From positions 372,001 through 436,000 of the forward strand of contig NC_019689.1 in assembly GCF_000317025.1 (NCBI RefSeq): 64,000 nucleotides of DNA, read 5' to 3'. Position numbers and translations under genes: made by a program. Source of the DNA: Pleurocapsa sp. PCC 7327. GTDB taxonomy: Bacteria; Cyanobacteriota; Cyanobacteriia; Cyanobacteriales; Microcystaceae. The notes below the pieces were generated by a model, which was given only the letters and a program-made list of their open reading frames with translations, did no database searches and was not told where the DNA came from. Each line of letters opens with the position of its first letter. Within the stretch, counting starts at the first letter, position 1. Shown here in pieces: positions 15,917-24,288 of this stretch.

Positions 15917-15968
15917 AAGCTGCACGGGCATTGACTAGGCTTAAGTTGCTCGTGTAGCTTTTATTAAT
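15917..15968 (+). terminator. Rho-independent terminator after the Lti-like gene
   Basis: Arms AAGCTGCACGGGCA and TTGCTCGTGTAGCTT pair with G-U tolerance around a 15-base loop and are followed by TTATTAATCTTTTTTT. Confidence 0.65.
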
Positions 15969-16357
15969 CTTTTTTTAATCTGACTTAGGCGGTCTTACAG
16001 GTTGTCCCAAAAGTATAAAATGTGCAAGATACTCCGCCGTCTCACGGCGGAGCGCCTGAAAAGCACTTCGTCATATTGAGCGTAGCGATAGCGAAGCGAA
16101 ACATCTGAGTATACCAACTCCAAACAGGGATTCTTCGTTACATTCTACTGCACTGAGAATGACAAAATGAAATTTTCAGATGTCCTCTTATCTAACTTAT
16201 TTTTTTACTAAAATTAGAGTAAAAAATTTTCTATAAATCTAACTTCAGAAAGATAAAAAATCGATCCTATTTTTATAGAATTAAAAAAGCAGGATTAAGA
16301 ATAGTTTTACCCCTGCTAAATTGAATTTATTCTGTTATCAAAAAACGGAGCAGTCAA
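15969..16357. other. Intergenic region with palindromic repeats
   Basis: No gene is seen. It contains the CTCCGCCGT hairpin (separate entry), a REP-like segment at 16068-16170 (GTCATATTGAGCG ... CTGAGAATGACA, inverted ends typical of dispersed intergenic repeats) and AT-rich leader sequence of the next gene. Confidence 0.45.
16032..16052. repeat. CTCCGCCGT hairpin, copy 1
   Basis: CTCCGCCGT-CTC-ACGGCGGAG is a 9-bp perfect stem with a 3-base loop. A near-identical stem occurs after dnaK at 29866-29886, so this is a repeated structural element rather than a gene-specific one. Confidence 0.55.
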
Positions 16358-16546
16358 ATGAGTTTAGAAGAAAAAGCAAAAGCTACCGCCAAAAATATTG
16401 AAGGTAAAGTGCAAGATGCAGTTGGACAAACAACTGGCGATCCCAAAGACCAAGCTGAAGGAAAAGCCAAGCAAGTCGAAGCCGAAGCACGTCATGCTAA
16501 AGAAGATATCAAAGATGATGTGAAGCGCAGTGTTGATAGAAGCTAA
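16358..16546 (+). CDS. CsbD family stress protein
   Basis: The 62-residue cytoplasmic protein has the standard CsbD layout: AKATAKNIEGKVQDAVGQTTGDP-KDQAEGKAKQVEAEARH. It is helical, charged and cysteine-free. The ATG follows GGAGCAG. CsbD proteins are induced by general stress or desiccation in many bacteria, with no known enzymatic role. It is followed immediately by a strong terminator, so it is transcribed alone. Confidence 0.88.
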   Translation: MSLEEKAKATAKNIEGKVQDAVGQTTGDPKDQAEGKAKQVEAEARHAKEDIKDDVKRSVDRS

Positions 16547-16554
16547 GGCTAACT

Positions 16555-16602
16555 GAAGCAGATCTAGGTAGAGCCAAAACTATCTGGATCTGCTTCTTTT
16601 TT
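16555..16602 (+). terminator. Strong rho-independent terminator after csbD gene
   Basis: GAAGCAGATC pairs perfectly with GATCTGCTTC, the stem extends inward through TAGGTAG/CTATCTG with G-U pairs, the loop is about 8 bases, and TTTTTT follows directly. Confidence 0.9.
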
Positions 16603-16654
16603 GAGAATTTCAATCAAAAAAATCGTTATTAGTTTGCAATTGAAGGAGGTCAGC

Positions 16655-17095
16655 GTGAATTTACTCGCACGGCTTCGCAGAAGTTTGGTTGCTGTTTGCT
16701 TAATTCTCTTTTTGGTGACAACGACTGCTTGTACGACAACCGCTCCAAGCGATCGCGCAGCTTACCGATTGGAGGGCGATCGCACTACTTACAGCCAAAT
16801 CAAACGCGGTAATACCGCACAAGGTCAAGAGTTTGGCGACTGGGTAGTTCAAGCGAGCAAAGGCTTAATTAAAGATGCCTATGTACGCGGCAATGACATT
16901 TTAGGAGCGGTCATTTCGCCACAAGTTCGCCCTACGGAAGTTCGTAGTCTTGCTAAGTCTCTCATGCAAGGGTTTGAGAAAAACTTCCCCAATCGCAATT
17001 TAACGGTGTTGATGTATGCACCAGATAAGAAGCTGATTTTAACCGCTCGATACGACAAACAGACACGCCAGATTGAATACGAAGCAGCTTCTTAG
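16655..17095 (+). CDS. Putative lipoprotein, 146 aa
   Basis: The frame is open further upstream, but the upstream part overlaps a terminator. GTG 16655 has an ideal AAGGAGGT at 16643-16650. The product has a basic N-terminus, a hydrophobic stretch and a lipobox-like VTTTAC, so it is probably lipid-anchored. The mature part includes GQEFGDWVVQASKGL and LAKSLMQGFEKNFPNRNLTVLMYAPDKKLILTARYD, a compact alpha/beta fold of unknown function. The next gene follows 40 bp later in the same direction. Confidence 0.7.
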   Translation: MNLLARLRRSLVAVCLILFLVTTTACTTTAPSDRAAYRLEGDRTTYSQIKRGNTAQGQEFGDWVVQASKGLIKDAYVRGNDILGAVISPQVRPTEVRSLAKSLMQGFEKNFPNRNLTVLMYAPDKKLILTARYDKQTRQIEYEAAS

Positions 17096-17135
17096 TTGAT
17101 GATTTTTAGTTTCTGCCAGTAATGAGGTTGCAATC

Positions 17136-17660
17136 ATGCCTAGTAGTGAAGAATATAAACGCCAGATTATGAACGATCTGGCTCGCGGGAATGTCGAGTC
17201 TCTCGACGACGAATCAGAAGCAGATATCTCGTCAAAATACGAAAATTTCGATGATTTTGCCCAGCGTTCCTCTAGAGACGAGCGCCGTCGGTTATTCGGT
17301 CGGTCTTTCCATCCCGATCGCATTCCTGCCAACCAAATGGAACCCGAACTGCAACAGGCGATCGCTCAGATTAAACCCAACGAGCGAGATGATGTCGCGC
17401 GGGAATTCTTCAAGCATTTCAAACACAGGGGGTTGAGCGATCGCGACCTAGAAAGACAACTCGGATTATCGACTCATCATCCCAACCGCATGAGTGCCGA
17501 TGATGTCAGCAAATTAGCTGCCTTTGCCTATCACAACCACCCCGACATTTTCCAAGAAGTTTTGGCAGATCGGCCAGCGATTCTCAAGTTTCTTAGCAAT
17601 CCCTTAGTAGGAGCAGCTCTAGGCGCGATCGCCGCCAAATGGTTAAAAGGTCGCAAATAG
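17136..17660 (+). CDS. Hypothetical protein with C-terminal hydrophobic segment, 174 aa
   Basis: The ATG lies after GAGGTTGCAATC. The protein is hydrophilic with an acidic N-terminal part (SLDDESEADISSKYENFDDF), a repeated short motif (FHPDRIPAN and THHPNRMSADD), and a short alanine/glycine-rich C-terminal helix (LVGAALGAIAAKWLKG). The two H-P-x-R-M/I blocks may be an internal duplication. It is probably co-transcribed with the preceding lipoprotein gene and is followed by a hairpin. I recognise no assigned family function. Confidence 0.65.
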   Translation: MPSSEEYKRQIMNDLARGNVESLDDESEADISSKYENFDDFAQRSSRDERRRLFGRSFHPDRIPANQMEPELQQAIAQIKPNERDDVAREFFKHFKHRGLSDRDLERQLGLSTHHPNRMSADDVSKLAAFAYHNHPDIFQEVLADRPAILKFLSNPLVGAALGAIAAKWLKGRK

Positions 17661-17666
17661 TATAAT

Positions 17667-17689
17667 AAGGCTTGATATTGCCAAGCCTT
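17667..17689 (+). terminator. Hairpin after the 174-aa gene
   Basis: AAGGCTTG and CAAGCCTT form an 8-bp perfect stem with a 7-base loop seven bases after the stop. No T-run follows, so efficiency is uncertain. Confidence 0.5.
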
Positions 17690-17744
17690 AAGAGTAAATC
17701 GAGCTGTTGCCGCTCAGCAACAAAATGATATTAGAGTATTCGGT

Positions 17745-18407
17745 ATGCACTTTTTGGCGCTAGCCACTGACTATGACGGCACGTTAGCTGCCGATGGGCG
17801 CGTAACCGAGGCAACTGTAGCAGCATTAGAACGGCTGCGCGAGTCGGGAAGAAAACTCATACTCGTGACAGGAAGGCTACTTGACGACTTATGTCGAGTT
17901 TTTCCCAACGTCGATCTCTTTGAGAGTGTAGTAGCCGAAAATGGAGCATTGCTGTACTTTCCAGCGACAAAAGAAGAGCAATTATTAGGCGATCGCCCGC
18001 CAGAAGCCTTTATCGAAAGGTTGCGATCGCTCGATGTTCGCCCCCTCTCCGTCGGCAAAGTAATCGTTGCGACCTGGAAACCCAACGAAATGACCGTTCT
18101 TGCTGCTATTCGAGATTTAGGGTTAGAGTTGCAGATTATCTTCAACAAAGGCGCTGTTATGATTTTGCCTTCTGGCATCGATAAAGCTGCCGGACTGAAC
18201 GCTGCCTTAAATCGCATGGGGTTGTCCGCGGATAACGTCATCGCCGTTGGAGATGCCGAAAACGATTTAAGCTTTCTTAAGCTTTGTGGATTTTCCGTTG
18301 CCGTTGCTAATGCGCTACCGATGGTCAAGCAAGCAGCGGATTGGGTAACGCAAGGAAGCAGAGGAGAAGGAATAATCGAATTAATCGAGCGACTGCTCGC
18401 GAGATAG
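17745..18407 (+). CDS. HAD superfamily (IIB) hydrolase
   Basis: The 220-residue protein has the HAD motifs of a cap-type IIB phosphatase: motif I TDYDGTL (nucleophile Asp9, acid Asp11), motif II LVTGR, motif III lysine around IDKAAGLNA, and motif IV VGDAENDLSFL. The cap region is short (about 90-165). Substrates of this subgroup are sugar or polyol phosphates; the exact one cannot be read. The ATG context GTATGCAC is weak in SD. It lies upstream of a GT4 gene in the same direction. Confidence 0.88.
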   Translation: MHFLALATDYDGTLAADGRVTEATVAALERLRESGRKLILVTGRLLDDLCRVFPNVDLFESVVAENGALLYFPATKEEQLLGDRPPEAFIERLRSLDVRPLSVGKVIVATWKPNEMTVLAAIRDLGLELQIIFNKGAVMILPSGIDKAAGLNAALNRMGLSADNVIAVGDAENDLSFLKLCGFSVAVANALPMVKQAADWVTQGSRGEGIIELIERLLAR

Positions 18408-18523
18408 CGAGCTATTTGTAGCAGGTATTTAGATGGATAAAATAGGGGTCGCCAATTGAGGTTTAGAGGCTTACACTCGATAAGTAACCTTCTTTCCTAC
18501 TATCGATAGTTATTTTTTGAGTG

Positions 18524-19729
18524 ATGAAGCTAGCGATCGCGTTTCCATCTACCATTCGAGGCGGTGCAGAAGAACATGCTTTAACCCTAGCCTCAGCCGC
18601 AGTGAAAGAAGGTTGGCAAGTCTATGCGGCTTTTCCCAATACCCAAGAGACGGCTTCTTTAATTGAAGCTTTTCAAGCAGTAGGAGTAGATTATCGCGAG
18701 CTAAATATTGCCGACACAAACGTCCGCGAATTAAAAAAAGTAGGCGACTATTTGCCTCAATTAGCTCGAACCCTTGCCTTACTCGTCAAAATCAAGCCTG
18801 ACGTCGTACAACTCAATCTTCCCTATCCGGATCGCTGTTTCGGTTCCCTGCTTGCCTGCGGACTTTTAAAAATACCGACAGCAGTAGTATTTCAATTAGT
18901 TCCTCCCCAATTTTCATTGACCCCGACAATTTTAAAAGTACATGCTTGGGCTAGAAAAAGAAATCAGCAGTGGATTGCAATTTCTCAAAACAATCGCCGC
19001 TTGCTTTGTGATTATTTTCAGCTTTCCCAAGACCAATTAACGCTAATTTATAACGGCACTAAAATTGCCTCGGATGCGAACGATGATTCCCCTCAAGAAA
19101 TTGTGAAATTGCGCGATCGCGTCCGGGAGGAACTCGGCTTATCTAAGACTAGCAAGCTTTTACTGACAGTGGGCCGCTTGAGCGCCCAAAAAGGTTATCA
19201 CGATCTCATCCCAATCGTAGCTCCAATTGTGAGCGAGTTTCCCGAAGTCAAATTTATTTGGGTTGGCGAGGGAGAGAAAAAGGAATCCCTAGTCAAACAA
19301 GCCAAACTATGTGGCGTTGCAGAGCATATATTATTTTTAGGGTATCGTTCTGACGTTGCTAGGTTACTAAAAGCTGCCGATTTGTTCGTTTTTCCAACTT
19401 ATTTTGAAGGACTTCCTTTTGCACCGATTGAAGCCTTGGCAAACGGCTTGCCGATTGTTGCCTCAAATGCAAGCAGCCTTCCAGAGATCGTTGAGGATAA
19501 GGTTAGCGGTCTTCTCTTTCCGGTGGGAGATAAAGAAAAATTACTCGAATCCATTCTTTGGGCGCTCAGAAATCCCGAAGCCATGCAAGAAATGGCTTGT
19601 AAGGCAAAATTGCGTGCTAGGAATTTCTCGCAAGAAAAGATGATAAAAGACTATATTGAGGTTTGGCAGGCGTTGAGCGGAAAATCTCTCTCTTTTCATT
19701 ACCCGTCCAAGCTAAATAATGAGGGTTAA
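18524..19729 (+). CDS. Glycosyltransferase family 4
   Basis: The GT-B fold protein of about 401 residues has an N-terminal FPSTIRGGAEEHALTLA acceptor loop and a C-terminal donor domain with LLTVGRLSAQKGYHDLI and the diagnostic FPTYFEGLPFAPIEALANGLPIVAS, which includes the E-x7-E pair. It transfers a sugar from a nucleotide-sugar, most likely to a cell-surface polysaccharide or glycolipid. A GTG three bases upstream is an alternative start. It is followed by the convergent map gene 58 bp later. The substrate is not determinable. Confidence 0.92.
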   Translation: MKLAIAFPSTIRGGAEEHALTLASAAVKEGWQVYAAFPNTQETASLIEAFQAVGVDYRELNIADTNVRELKKVGDYLPQLARTLALLVKIKPDVVQLNLPYPDRCFGSLLACGLLKIPTAVVFQLVPPQFSLTPTILKVHAWARKRNQQWIAISQNNRRLLCDYFQLSQDQLTLIYNGTKIASDANDDSPQEIVKLRDRVREELGLSKTSKLLLTVGRLSAQKGYHDLIPIVAPIVSEFPEVKFIWVGEGEKKESLVKQAKLCGVAEHILFLGYRSDVARLLKAADLFVFPTYFEGLPFAPIEALANGLPIVASNASSLPEIVEDKVSGLLFPVGDKEKLLESILWALRNPEAMQEMACKAKLRARNFSQEKMIKDYIEVWQALSGKSLSFHYPSKLNNEG

Positions 19730-19787
19730 GATCGCAACGTTGGTAGGGGCAGGTTTGAAAATCTTCTCCTACAAGTTTCATGGTTAT

Positions 19788-20564
19788 TTAATCTGGAAGC
19801 GTGAGAATCTCCGCGCCATCTTCAGTAATTGCAATGGTATGCTCGAACTGTGCCGAAAGCTTGCCATCTTTTGTTACAGCCGTCCATCCATCATCAAGAA
19901 CGACTGCTTCCCAAGTCCCTTCATTAATCATCGGCTCGATGGTAAATACCATACCGGGGCGTAGGCGCTTGCCTTTTCCTCGCGTACCGTAATGAGGAAT
20001 TTGCGGCGCTGTATGGAAAACGGTACTAACTCCGTGTCCGACAAAATCTCTCACCACAGAAAAGCCGTTGGCTTCGGCATATTCCTGGATAGCAGCACCG
20101 ATGTCGCCAATTCTGCCATCGGGTTTGACGGCGGCAATGCCTCGCCTTAAACATTCTTCGGTCACTTCAACTAATTTCTTGGCAATTGGAGAGGGAGTTC
20201 CCACGAAAAAAGTTCTTGATGTATCGCCGTGATATCCATCTAAAATTGGAGTCACGTCAATATTGATAATGTCGCCTTCTTTGAGAATTTGTTTGGGGCT
20301 GGGAATGCCATGACAGATTACTTCATTAACGCTGGTACAAATCGACTTGGGAAAGTTAATTTTTACCCCAGGATAGCCTAGAGGAGCGCTTTTAGCTCCG
20401 TGCGCCTGCGTCCAGCGCTCTGCTTCATCGTTAAGTTCTTGCGTGCTTATACCGGGTTTGACCATTGTGGCGAGATGATCCAAAAGTTGGGCAGCCAAAC
20501 GTCCAGCCCGACGCATTTTTTCTATTTCTCGTTTTGATAGCAGAGTAATCGTTTCGCTTCCCAT
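19788..20564 (-). CDS. map: Methionine aminopeptidase, type I
   Basis: The 258-residue enzyme removes N-terminal methionine from nascent proteins. The five metal ligands are recognisable: two Asp in IINIDVTPILDGYHGDTSRTF, His in VGHGVS, Glu in FTIEPMI and Glu in FEHTIAITE. The zinc-finger N-extension of some cyanobacterial paralogues is absent. Length is normal for the short class. It is single and convergent with the GT4 gene. Cyanobacteria often carry several map paralogues, so it need not be the only copy. Confidence 0.96.
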   Translation of the reverse strand: MGSETITLLSKREIEKMRRAGRLAAQLLDHLATMVKPGISTQELNDEAERWTQAHGAKSAPLGYPGVKINFPKSICTSVNEVICHGIPSPKQILKEGDIINIDVTPILDGYHGDTSRTFFVGTPSPIAKKLVEVTEECLRRGIAAVKPDGRIGDIGAAIQEYAEANGFSVVRDFVGHGVSTVFHTAPQIPHYGTRGKGKRLRPGMVFTIEPMINEGTWEAVVLDDGWTAVTKDGKLSAQFEHTIAITEDGAEILTLPD

Positions 20565-20681
20565 TCGTTTTTCAGTAGCTAATTTAGAAACAGGTGAAAT
20601 ATTTAGCGCGATCTAATGTCAGCAGCTTTTTATCGTTGTCTTTTGAGTCGATCTTAACAAATTGCTTTTATCTATTGAAAA

Positions 20682-21078
20682 TTAGATTAGATTGTCGTAG
20701 CGATCGCTTGCTTCTCGGACTACTGAGATATGTGTCTGTGACCATTCGGCAGGGCATCCTAGCGGCTCGCTCGAGGTTTCGCCTAAAGGCATGAGAGAAT
20801 ATTCTACCCTGGAAGGGAAGGCTAGATATACCTTTCTCTCTACTATTCCATGCCGTTCTAAATTTCGCAGGGCTGGTTGAGTGACAAAACTCAAATCGCC
20901 CTCACCCCAACCCCTCTCCCGCTCTGGAAGAGAGGCTTTCAACTTAAGACTTTTACCTGAAGTCTCTTCGCCCCTTGTGGGAGAAGGGATTTAGGGATGA
21001 GGGGACAAAGATTTGTCACTCAACCAGTTTGCAGGGTTTGCGTCAACATTTTTTGAGAGATTCCTTCAATTTGTATAT
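20682..21078 (-). pseudogene. HxlR-type transcriptional regulator, 5'-truncated and split by a MITE
   Basis: Reading the minus strand from 21078, the sequence gives GISQKMLTQTL, then a 155-bp insertion, then RNLERHGIVERKVY, RVEYSLMPLGE, and the C-terminal EWSQTHISVV. If 20873-21036 is removed, the frame joins perfectly into GISQKMLTQTLRNLERHG, the canonical recognition-helix region of HxlR-family winged-helix repressors. The N-terminal half is missing because homology stops beside the DUF72 stop codon. The gene is therefore dead twice over. No HxlR target can be inferred. Confidence 0.85.
20873..21027. mobile_element. 155-bp MITE with 16-bp terminal inverted repeats
   Basis: The ends CTGGTTGAGTGACAAA (20873-20888) and TTTGTCACTCAACCAG (21012-21027) are exact inverted repeats of 16 bp. 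The inside carries the familiar CCCTCACCCCAACCCC ... GGGATGAGGGG inverted motif of non-coding bacterial repeats. Flanks TTCGCAGGG (20864-20872) and TTTGCAGGG (21028-21036) are a 9-bp target duplication with one mismatch. It encodes nothing and must have been mobilised by a transposase elsewhere. Confidence 0.88.
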
Positions 21079-21087
21079 ATAACGATA

Positions 21088-21831
21088 TTATTCGGAATTT
21101 TCTCGAATAATTGCTTGCAATTTCAGGGCATCTCGAGCAGCGTAGCCACATTCATCGTTATCAAAATAACAATAAATTTCTTTTCCCAATCTCGTCAAAT
21201 TTGAGAAAATATTTGCCAACTCGATTAACTTTTGAATGCTATATTGACCTTGATAGGCACCATCAGAACCATGGAATCGCCAATAAGTAAAGTTGGCAGT
21301 AATTTCTTTAGGGGAAAGTTGCTCGGCTAATTCATAAATGCAAAAAGCTACTTTCTGAGTTGATAGCATTTCGTAAACTTGAGGATTAAACCAACTGCGA
21401 TCGCGAAATTCAAAAGCATAGCGATAATCTTTAGGCAGTGCCAGAAGAAACTCGTTCAACCGCTCGCGATCGCAGTGCCAATACGGTGGTAACTGAAACA
21501 GAATGGGTCCTAATTTGTCCCCTAATATCGTTAAGCGCTCTAGCAAATTATGCAGCGTTTGTTGGGGATCTTTGAGCTTTTTTTGATGCGTAATGTAACG
21601 GCTGGCTTTAACTGAAAAAGTAAAATCGGCAGGAACCGTATCTCGCCATTTTTTCAATGTTTCTTCTGATGGTAGTTTATAGAATGAGTTGTTAATTTCT
21701 ACTGTACGAAAATGTTGAGCATAATATTTGAGCCAGTCCTTCTTAACCAGTTCTTTGGGATAAAAAACATCGCGCCAGTGTTGGTAATGCCAACCAGAAG
21801 TTCCAATATGGACGAGTTTAGACACTTGCAT
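21088..21831 (-). CDS. DUF72 family protein
   Basis: The 247-residue TIM-barrel protein begins VHIGTSGWHYQHWRDVFYPKEL and contains TVEINNSFYKLPS, FTFSVKASRYITH, GPILFQLPPYWHC, YAFEFRDRSWF and the terminal CYFDNDECGYAARDAL. These are the signature blocks of the YecE/DUF72 family, whose function is not established. Length is normal. It abuts the hxlR relic, which has lost its own 5' end at this junction. No operon partner is seen. Confidence 0.93.
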   Translation of the reverse strand: MQVSKLVHIGTSGWHYQHWRDVFYPKELVKKDWLKYYAQHFRTVEINNSFYKLPSEETLKKWRDTVPADFTFSVKASRYITHQKKLKDPQQTLHNLLERLTILGDKLGPILFQLPPYWHCDRERLNEFLLALPKDYRYAFEFRDRSWFNPQVYEMLSTQKVAFCIYELAEQLSPKEITANFTYWRFHGSDGAYQGQYSIQKLIELANIFSNLTRLGKEIYCYFDNDECGYAARDALKLQAIIRENSE

Positions 21832-22049
21832 GGCATTTCTTTTTTAGGTTTCCTTTCCTGCGGCTTGACTGTAGTCAGTAACCATTTTATTCTTAAAATC
21901 CAAATGATAATTTTTTTCAAAAAGTGATGGGTTCTTTAGCTTGAGGAGACAAAAAATTGAGGTAAGAATTGGGAAAAACGAGAAAAAATCGGTTAGTGTT
22001 GCAGCTAGCGAGTCGAGCAAGTCGCGATCGTCCTCTAAAAAAAGCTGAT

Positions 22050-23558
22050 ATGAAAACTGTTATCAAAATATCTCTAATTGCTTTGCTGTGGATAATAGCA
22101 GTCAGCCCAGGAACGATTTATGGAGATACATTAATCAGACTGGAAATGGCTCATGCTTGGTGGACGGGGAGAGAAGAAGTTACACTGACACTGAATAATA
22201 AACCCAAGTCTCGACTGGACAGCCCTGGAGTCTCAGGCGTGGGGGGCAAGCGTTATACGACCTATGATGCGGGGCAATCTTTATTAATGCTTCCTGGCGA
22301 TTGGTTGGGTAGCCAACTCCATCGCCTCTTGCCTCAACAAAATGAAAACTTTTTGCGCCGCTTAGTCGTCAGTTTGGTGATTTTTATCCCGCTCAATTTG
22401 GCAGTGGTCTTGGCTTGTTTTTGGCTGCTAAGGCTGTTTAACTTTGAAGAAAGAATCGCTGGTTTGGCAAGTCTAACCTGGCTGTTGGGCACTACCGTCT
22501 TAGCCTATGCCCAAAATCCCCAGCAGAACAATCAAATCTTACTATTCGTCATCATTGGTTATGCTGCTGCTCTCGCCTGCGTTCGGCACGGCAAGCTTCA
22601 TTTTGCTTTTCTGAGCGGCTTGGCTCTGGGCGCCGTCATTTTGATTCGCTCTAGCAGCGTCATTCACGTTTTGACCGTATTTCTTTTTTTAGTCGGCTGT
22701 CTCGTCTATCAAAACCGAGACAAACTCAAGAGTATGCAAGTGGCAGGGTTGTGGATAATCGGTTTGCTTCCTTTGAGTATGCTCGGACGAGTTATCGATT
22801 ACCTTCGCTTTGGCAGTTTTTGGACTACGGGACAGAGCTTGTGGGCAAAGCAAGTGAAAACCGATCCAATTTTTGCGGGTTTGCCACAACTGCCTGATAA
22901 TTATCCTTTTATTAATCCTCCTCAGTTCGGGATTTGGGGGGTGCTATTCTCGCCTGCCAAAAGTATTTTTATCTACGACCCCTTACTGTTACCTTGCTTG
23001 CTGCTGGGCGCGTTCTTGTGGAAAAAACTCTCGCCTTACATGCAGTGGTATTTGCTGTGCGGAATTTTCAATCTTGCCTTACATATAGCTTTGACCAGCA
23101 AACTTGATTTTTGGCATGGAGATGCTGGTTGGGGAGCAAGGTATCACGTCACCTCGGTTCATCTGCTACTGATTCCTCTAATCGCTCTGTTTGTAAAGCG
23201 TCTCTCATCGGTTAAAGGATTAAGCCGTTGGCTGATGCGAGGTCTTTTGATTCTAGCGATTATGATGCAGATGACTTCAGTTGTTCTGCGACCCGTTGCA
23301 GAGGGAAATCAGATTTATTTTGCTAACCCTCAAAGTTTTCTAGAATTTCGCTGGGGAGAGCGCATAACCAACATCGGTTGCTTAATCGATCGCTCTTTCT
23401 CCCCAGAGTGTCCTAGCAAGCTAAACTCAAATTTGAGTAATAAACTATCTCTCCTTCCTTTTAACTTTACTAGAGGTCGAAATTTTATCTTTATCGTCTG
23501 GGGATCGATCTTGATTGTGGCGATCGCGAGTACTATGCGATTCTATTTTCAAGGTTGA
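22050..23558 (+). CDS. Polytopic membrane protein, glycosyltransferase-like
   Basis: The protein of about 502 residues has ten or more hydrophobic helices. After the first helix it has a loop with RYTTYDAGQSLLMLPGD. This acid-containing first loop is similar in placement to GT-C enzymes (the DUF2029/GT87 or PMT type), but the pattern is not strong enough to name a family. A TTG start 81 bp upstream (21969, with GAGG before it) would add 27 basic residues. Its 3' end overlaps the convergent NlpC/P60 gene by 10 bp. The function is unknown. Confidence 0.7.
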   Translation: MKTVIKISLIALLWIIAVSPGTIYGDTLIRLEMAHAWWTGREEVTLTLNNKPKSRLDSPGVSGVGGKRYTTYDAGQSLLMLPGDWLGSQLHRLLPQQNENFLRRLVVSLVIFIPLNLAVVLACFWLLRLFNFEERIAGLASLTWLLGTTVLAYAQNPQQNNQILLFVIIGYAAALACVRHGKLHFAFLSGLALGAVILIRSSSVIHVLTVFLFLVGCLVYQNRDKLKSMQVAGLWIIGLLPLSMLGRVIDYLRFGSFWTTGQSLWAKQVKTDPIFAGLPQLPDNYPFINPPQFGIWGVLFSPAKSIFIYDPLLLPCLLLGAFLWKKLSPYMQWYLLCGIFNLALHIALTSKLDFWHGDAGWGARYHVTSVHLLLIPLIALFVKRLSSVKGLSRWLMRGLLILAIMMQMTSVVLRPVAEGNQIYFANPQSFLEFRWGERITNIGCLIDRSFSPECPSKLNSNLSNKLSLLPFNFTRGRNFIFIVWGSILIVAIASTMRFYFQG

Positions 23559-24238
23559 TAGCTAGACACGACTCTGCCAAAACCCCACAATTTTTGAGAA
23601 TAAGATCGACTGACTTCGTCTCCTTCTCCTGAAAGGCGATCGAGCGCAATGCCATTGCGTCCCATTTCTTTGCCCGAACTGTGAATGTAATATCCATCTC
23701 CCAGATAAAGGGCGACGTGATCGACTTTTTGGATGCCGAAGAAAATTAAATCTCCCGCAAGAAGTTCCTCTAAGGCAATTCTTTTCGTAAAGGCTTCTTG
23801 TTGGTAGGAATCTCGTGGCAACCAAATTCCCGAAGCGGCAAAAGCTGCTTGCATCAGTCCCGAACAATCATAGTTGGGCGCTAGCGTTCCTCCCCAAAGA
23901 TAATAGTTAGGTACTTCCATTGCAGCTTTGGCAAAGGCGATAATCTCTGGGAGACGGGATTCAATATAAGATCGGGAACGCGCGATCGCAACATAAACTG
24001 TCTTAGCAGGTTCTATTTCAGTCAATTTATCTACAGGCAACCAAGCCATGTAGCCGTCTTCGCACAAACGGACTTCTACTGCATTATTAATAGGACGATC
24101 GCATAATAGTTTCAAATGTCTTCCCGCAGCCGCTTGAGTAGCTAAGCGATCGCAATTAGAAGAATCGTAAAGATCGAGATCGCTCCGACAGCAATATTCT
24201 CCGGTAGGCGATTGAAGTAATTGTTCGAGAGAAGTCAT
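23549..24238 (-). CDS. NlpC/P60 peptidoglycan endopeptidase
   Basis: The 229-residue protein has an N-terminal SH3-like region (about 1-85) followed by an NlpC/P60 domain with catalytic Cys in NYDCSGLMQAAF, His in KVDHVALYLGDG and the third polar residue in YYIHSSG. It resembles the structurally characterised Anabaena/Nostoc gamma-D-glutamyl-L-diamino-acid endopeptidases that cut peptidoglycan stem peptides and act in recycling. No signal peptide is apparent, which fits a cytoplasmic recycling enzyme. It is a single gene. Confidence 0.92.
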   Translation of the reverse strand: MTSLEQLLQSPTGEYCCRSDLDLYDSSNCDRLATQAAAGRHLKLLCDRPINNAVEVRLCEDGYMAWLPVDKLTEIEPAKTVYVAIARSRSYIESRLPEIIAFAKAAMEVPNYYLWGGTLAPNYDCSGLMQAAFAASGIWLPRDSYQQEAFTKRIALEELLAGDLIFFGIQKVDHVALYLGDGYYIHSSGKEMGRNGIALDRLSGEGDEVSRSYSQKLWGFGRVVSSYQP

Positions 24239-24288
24239 CTGATTTTAGATTGTCGATGCAGATTTTATTTTCTCATTGACCGAAAAAA

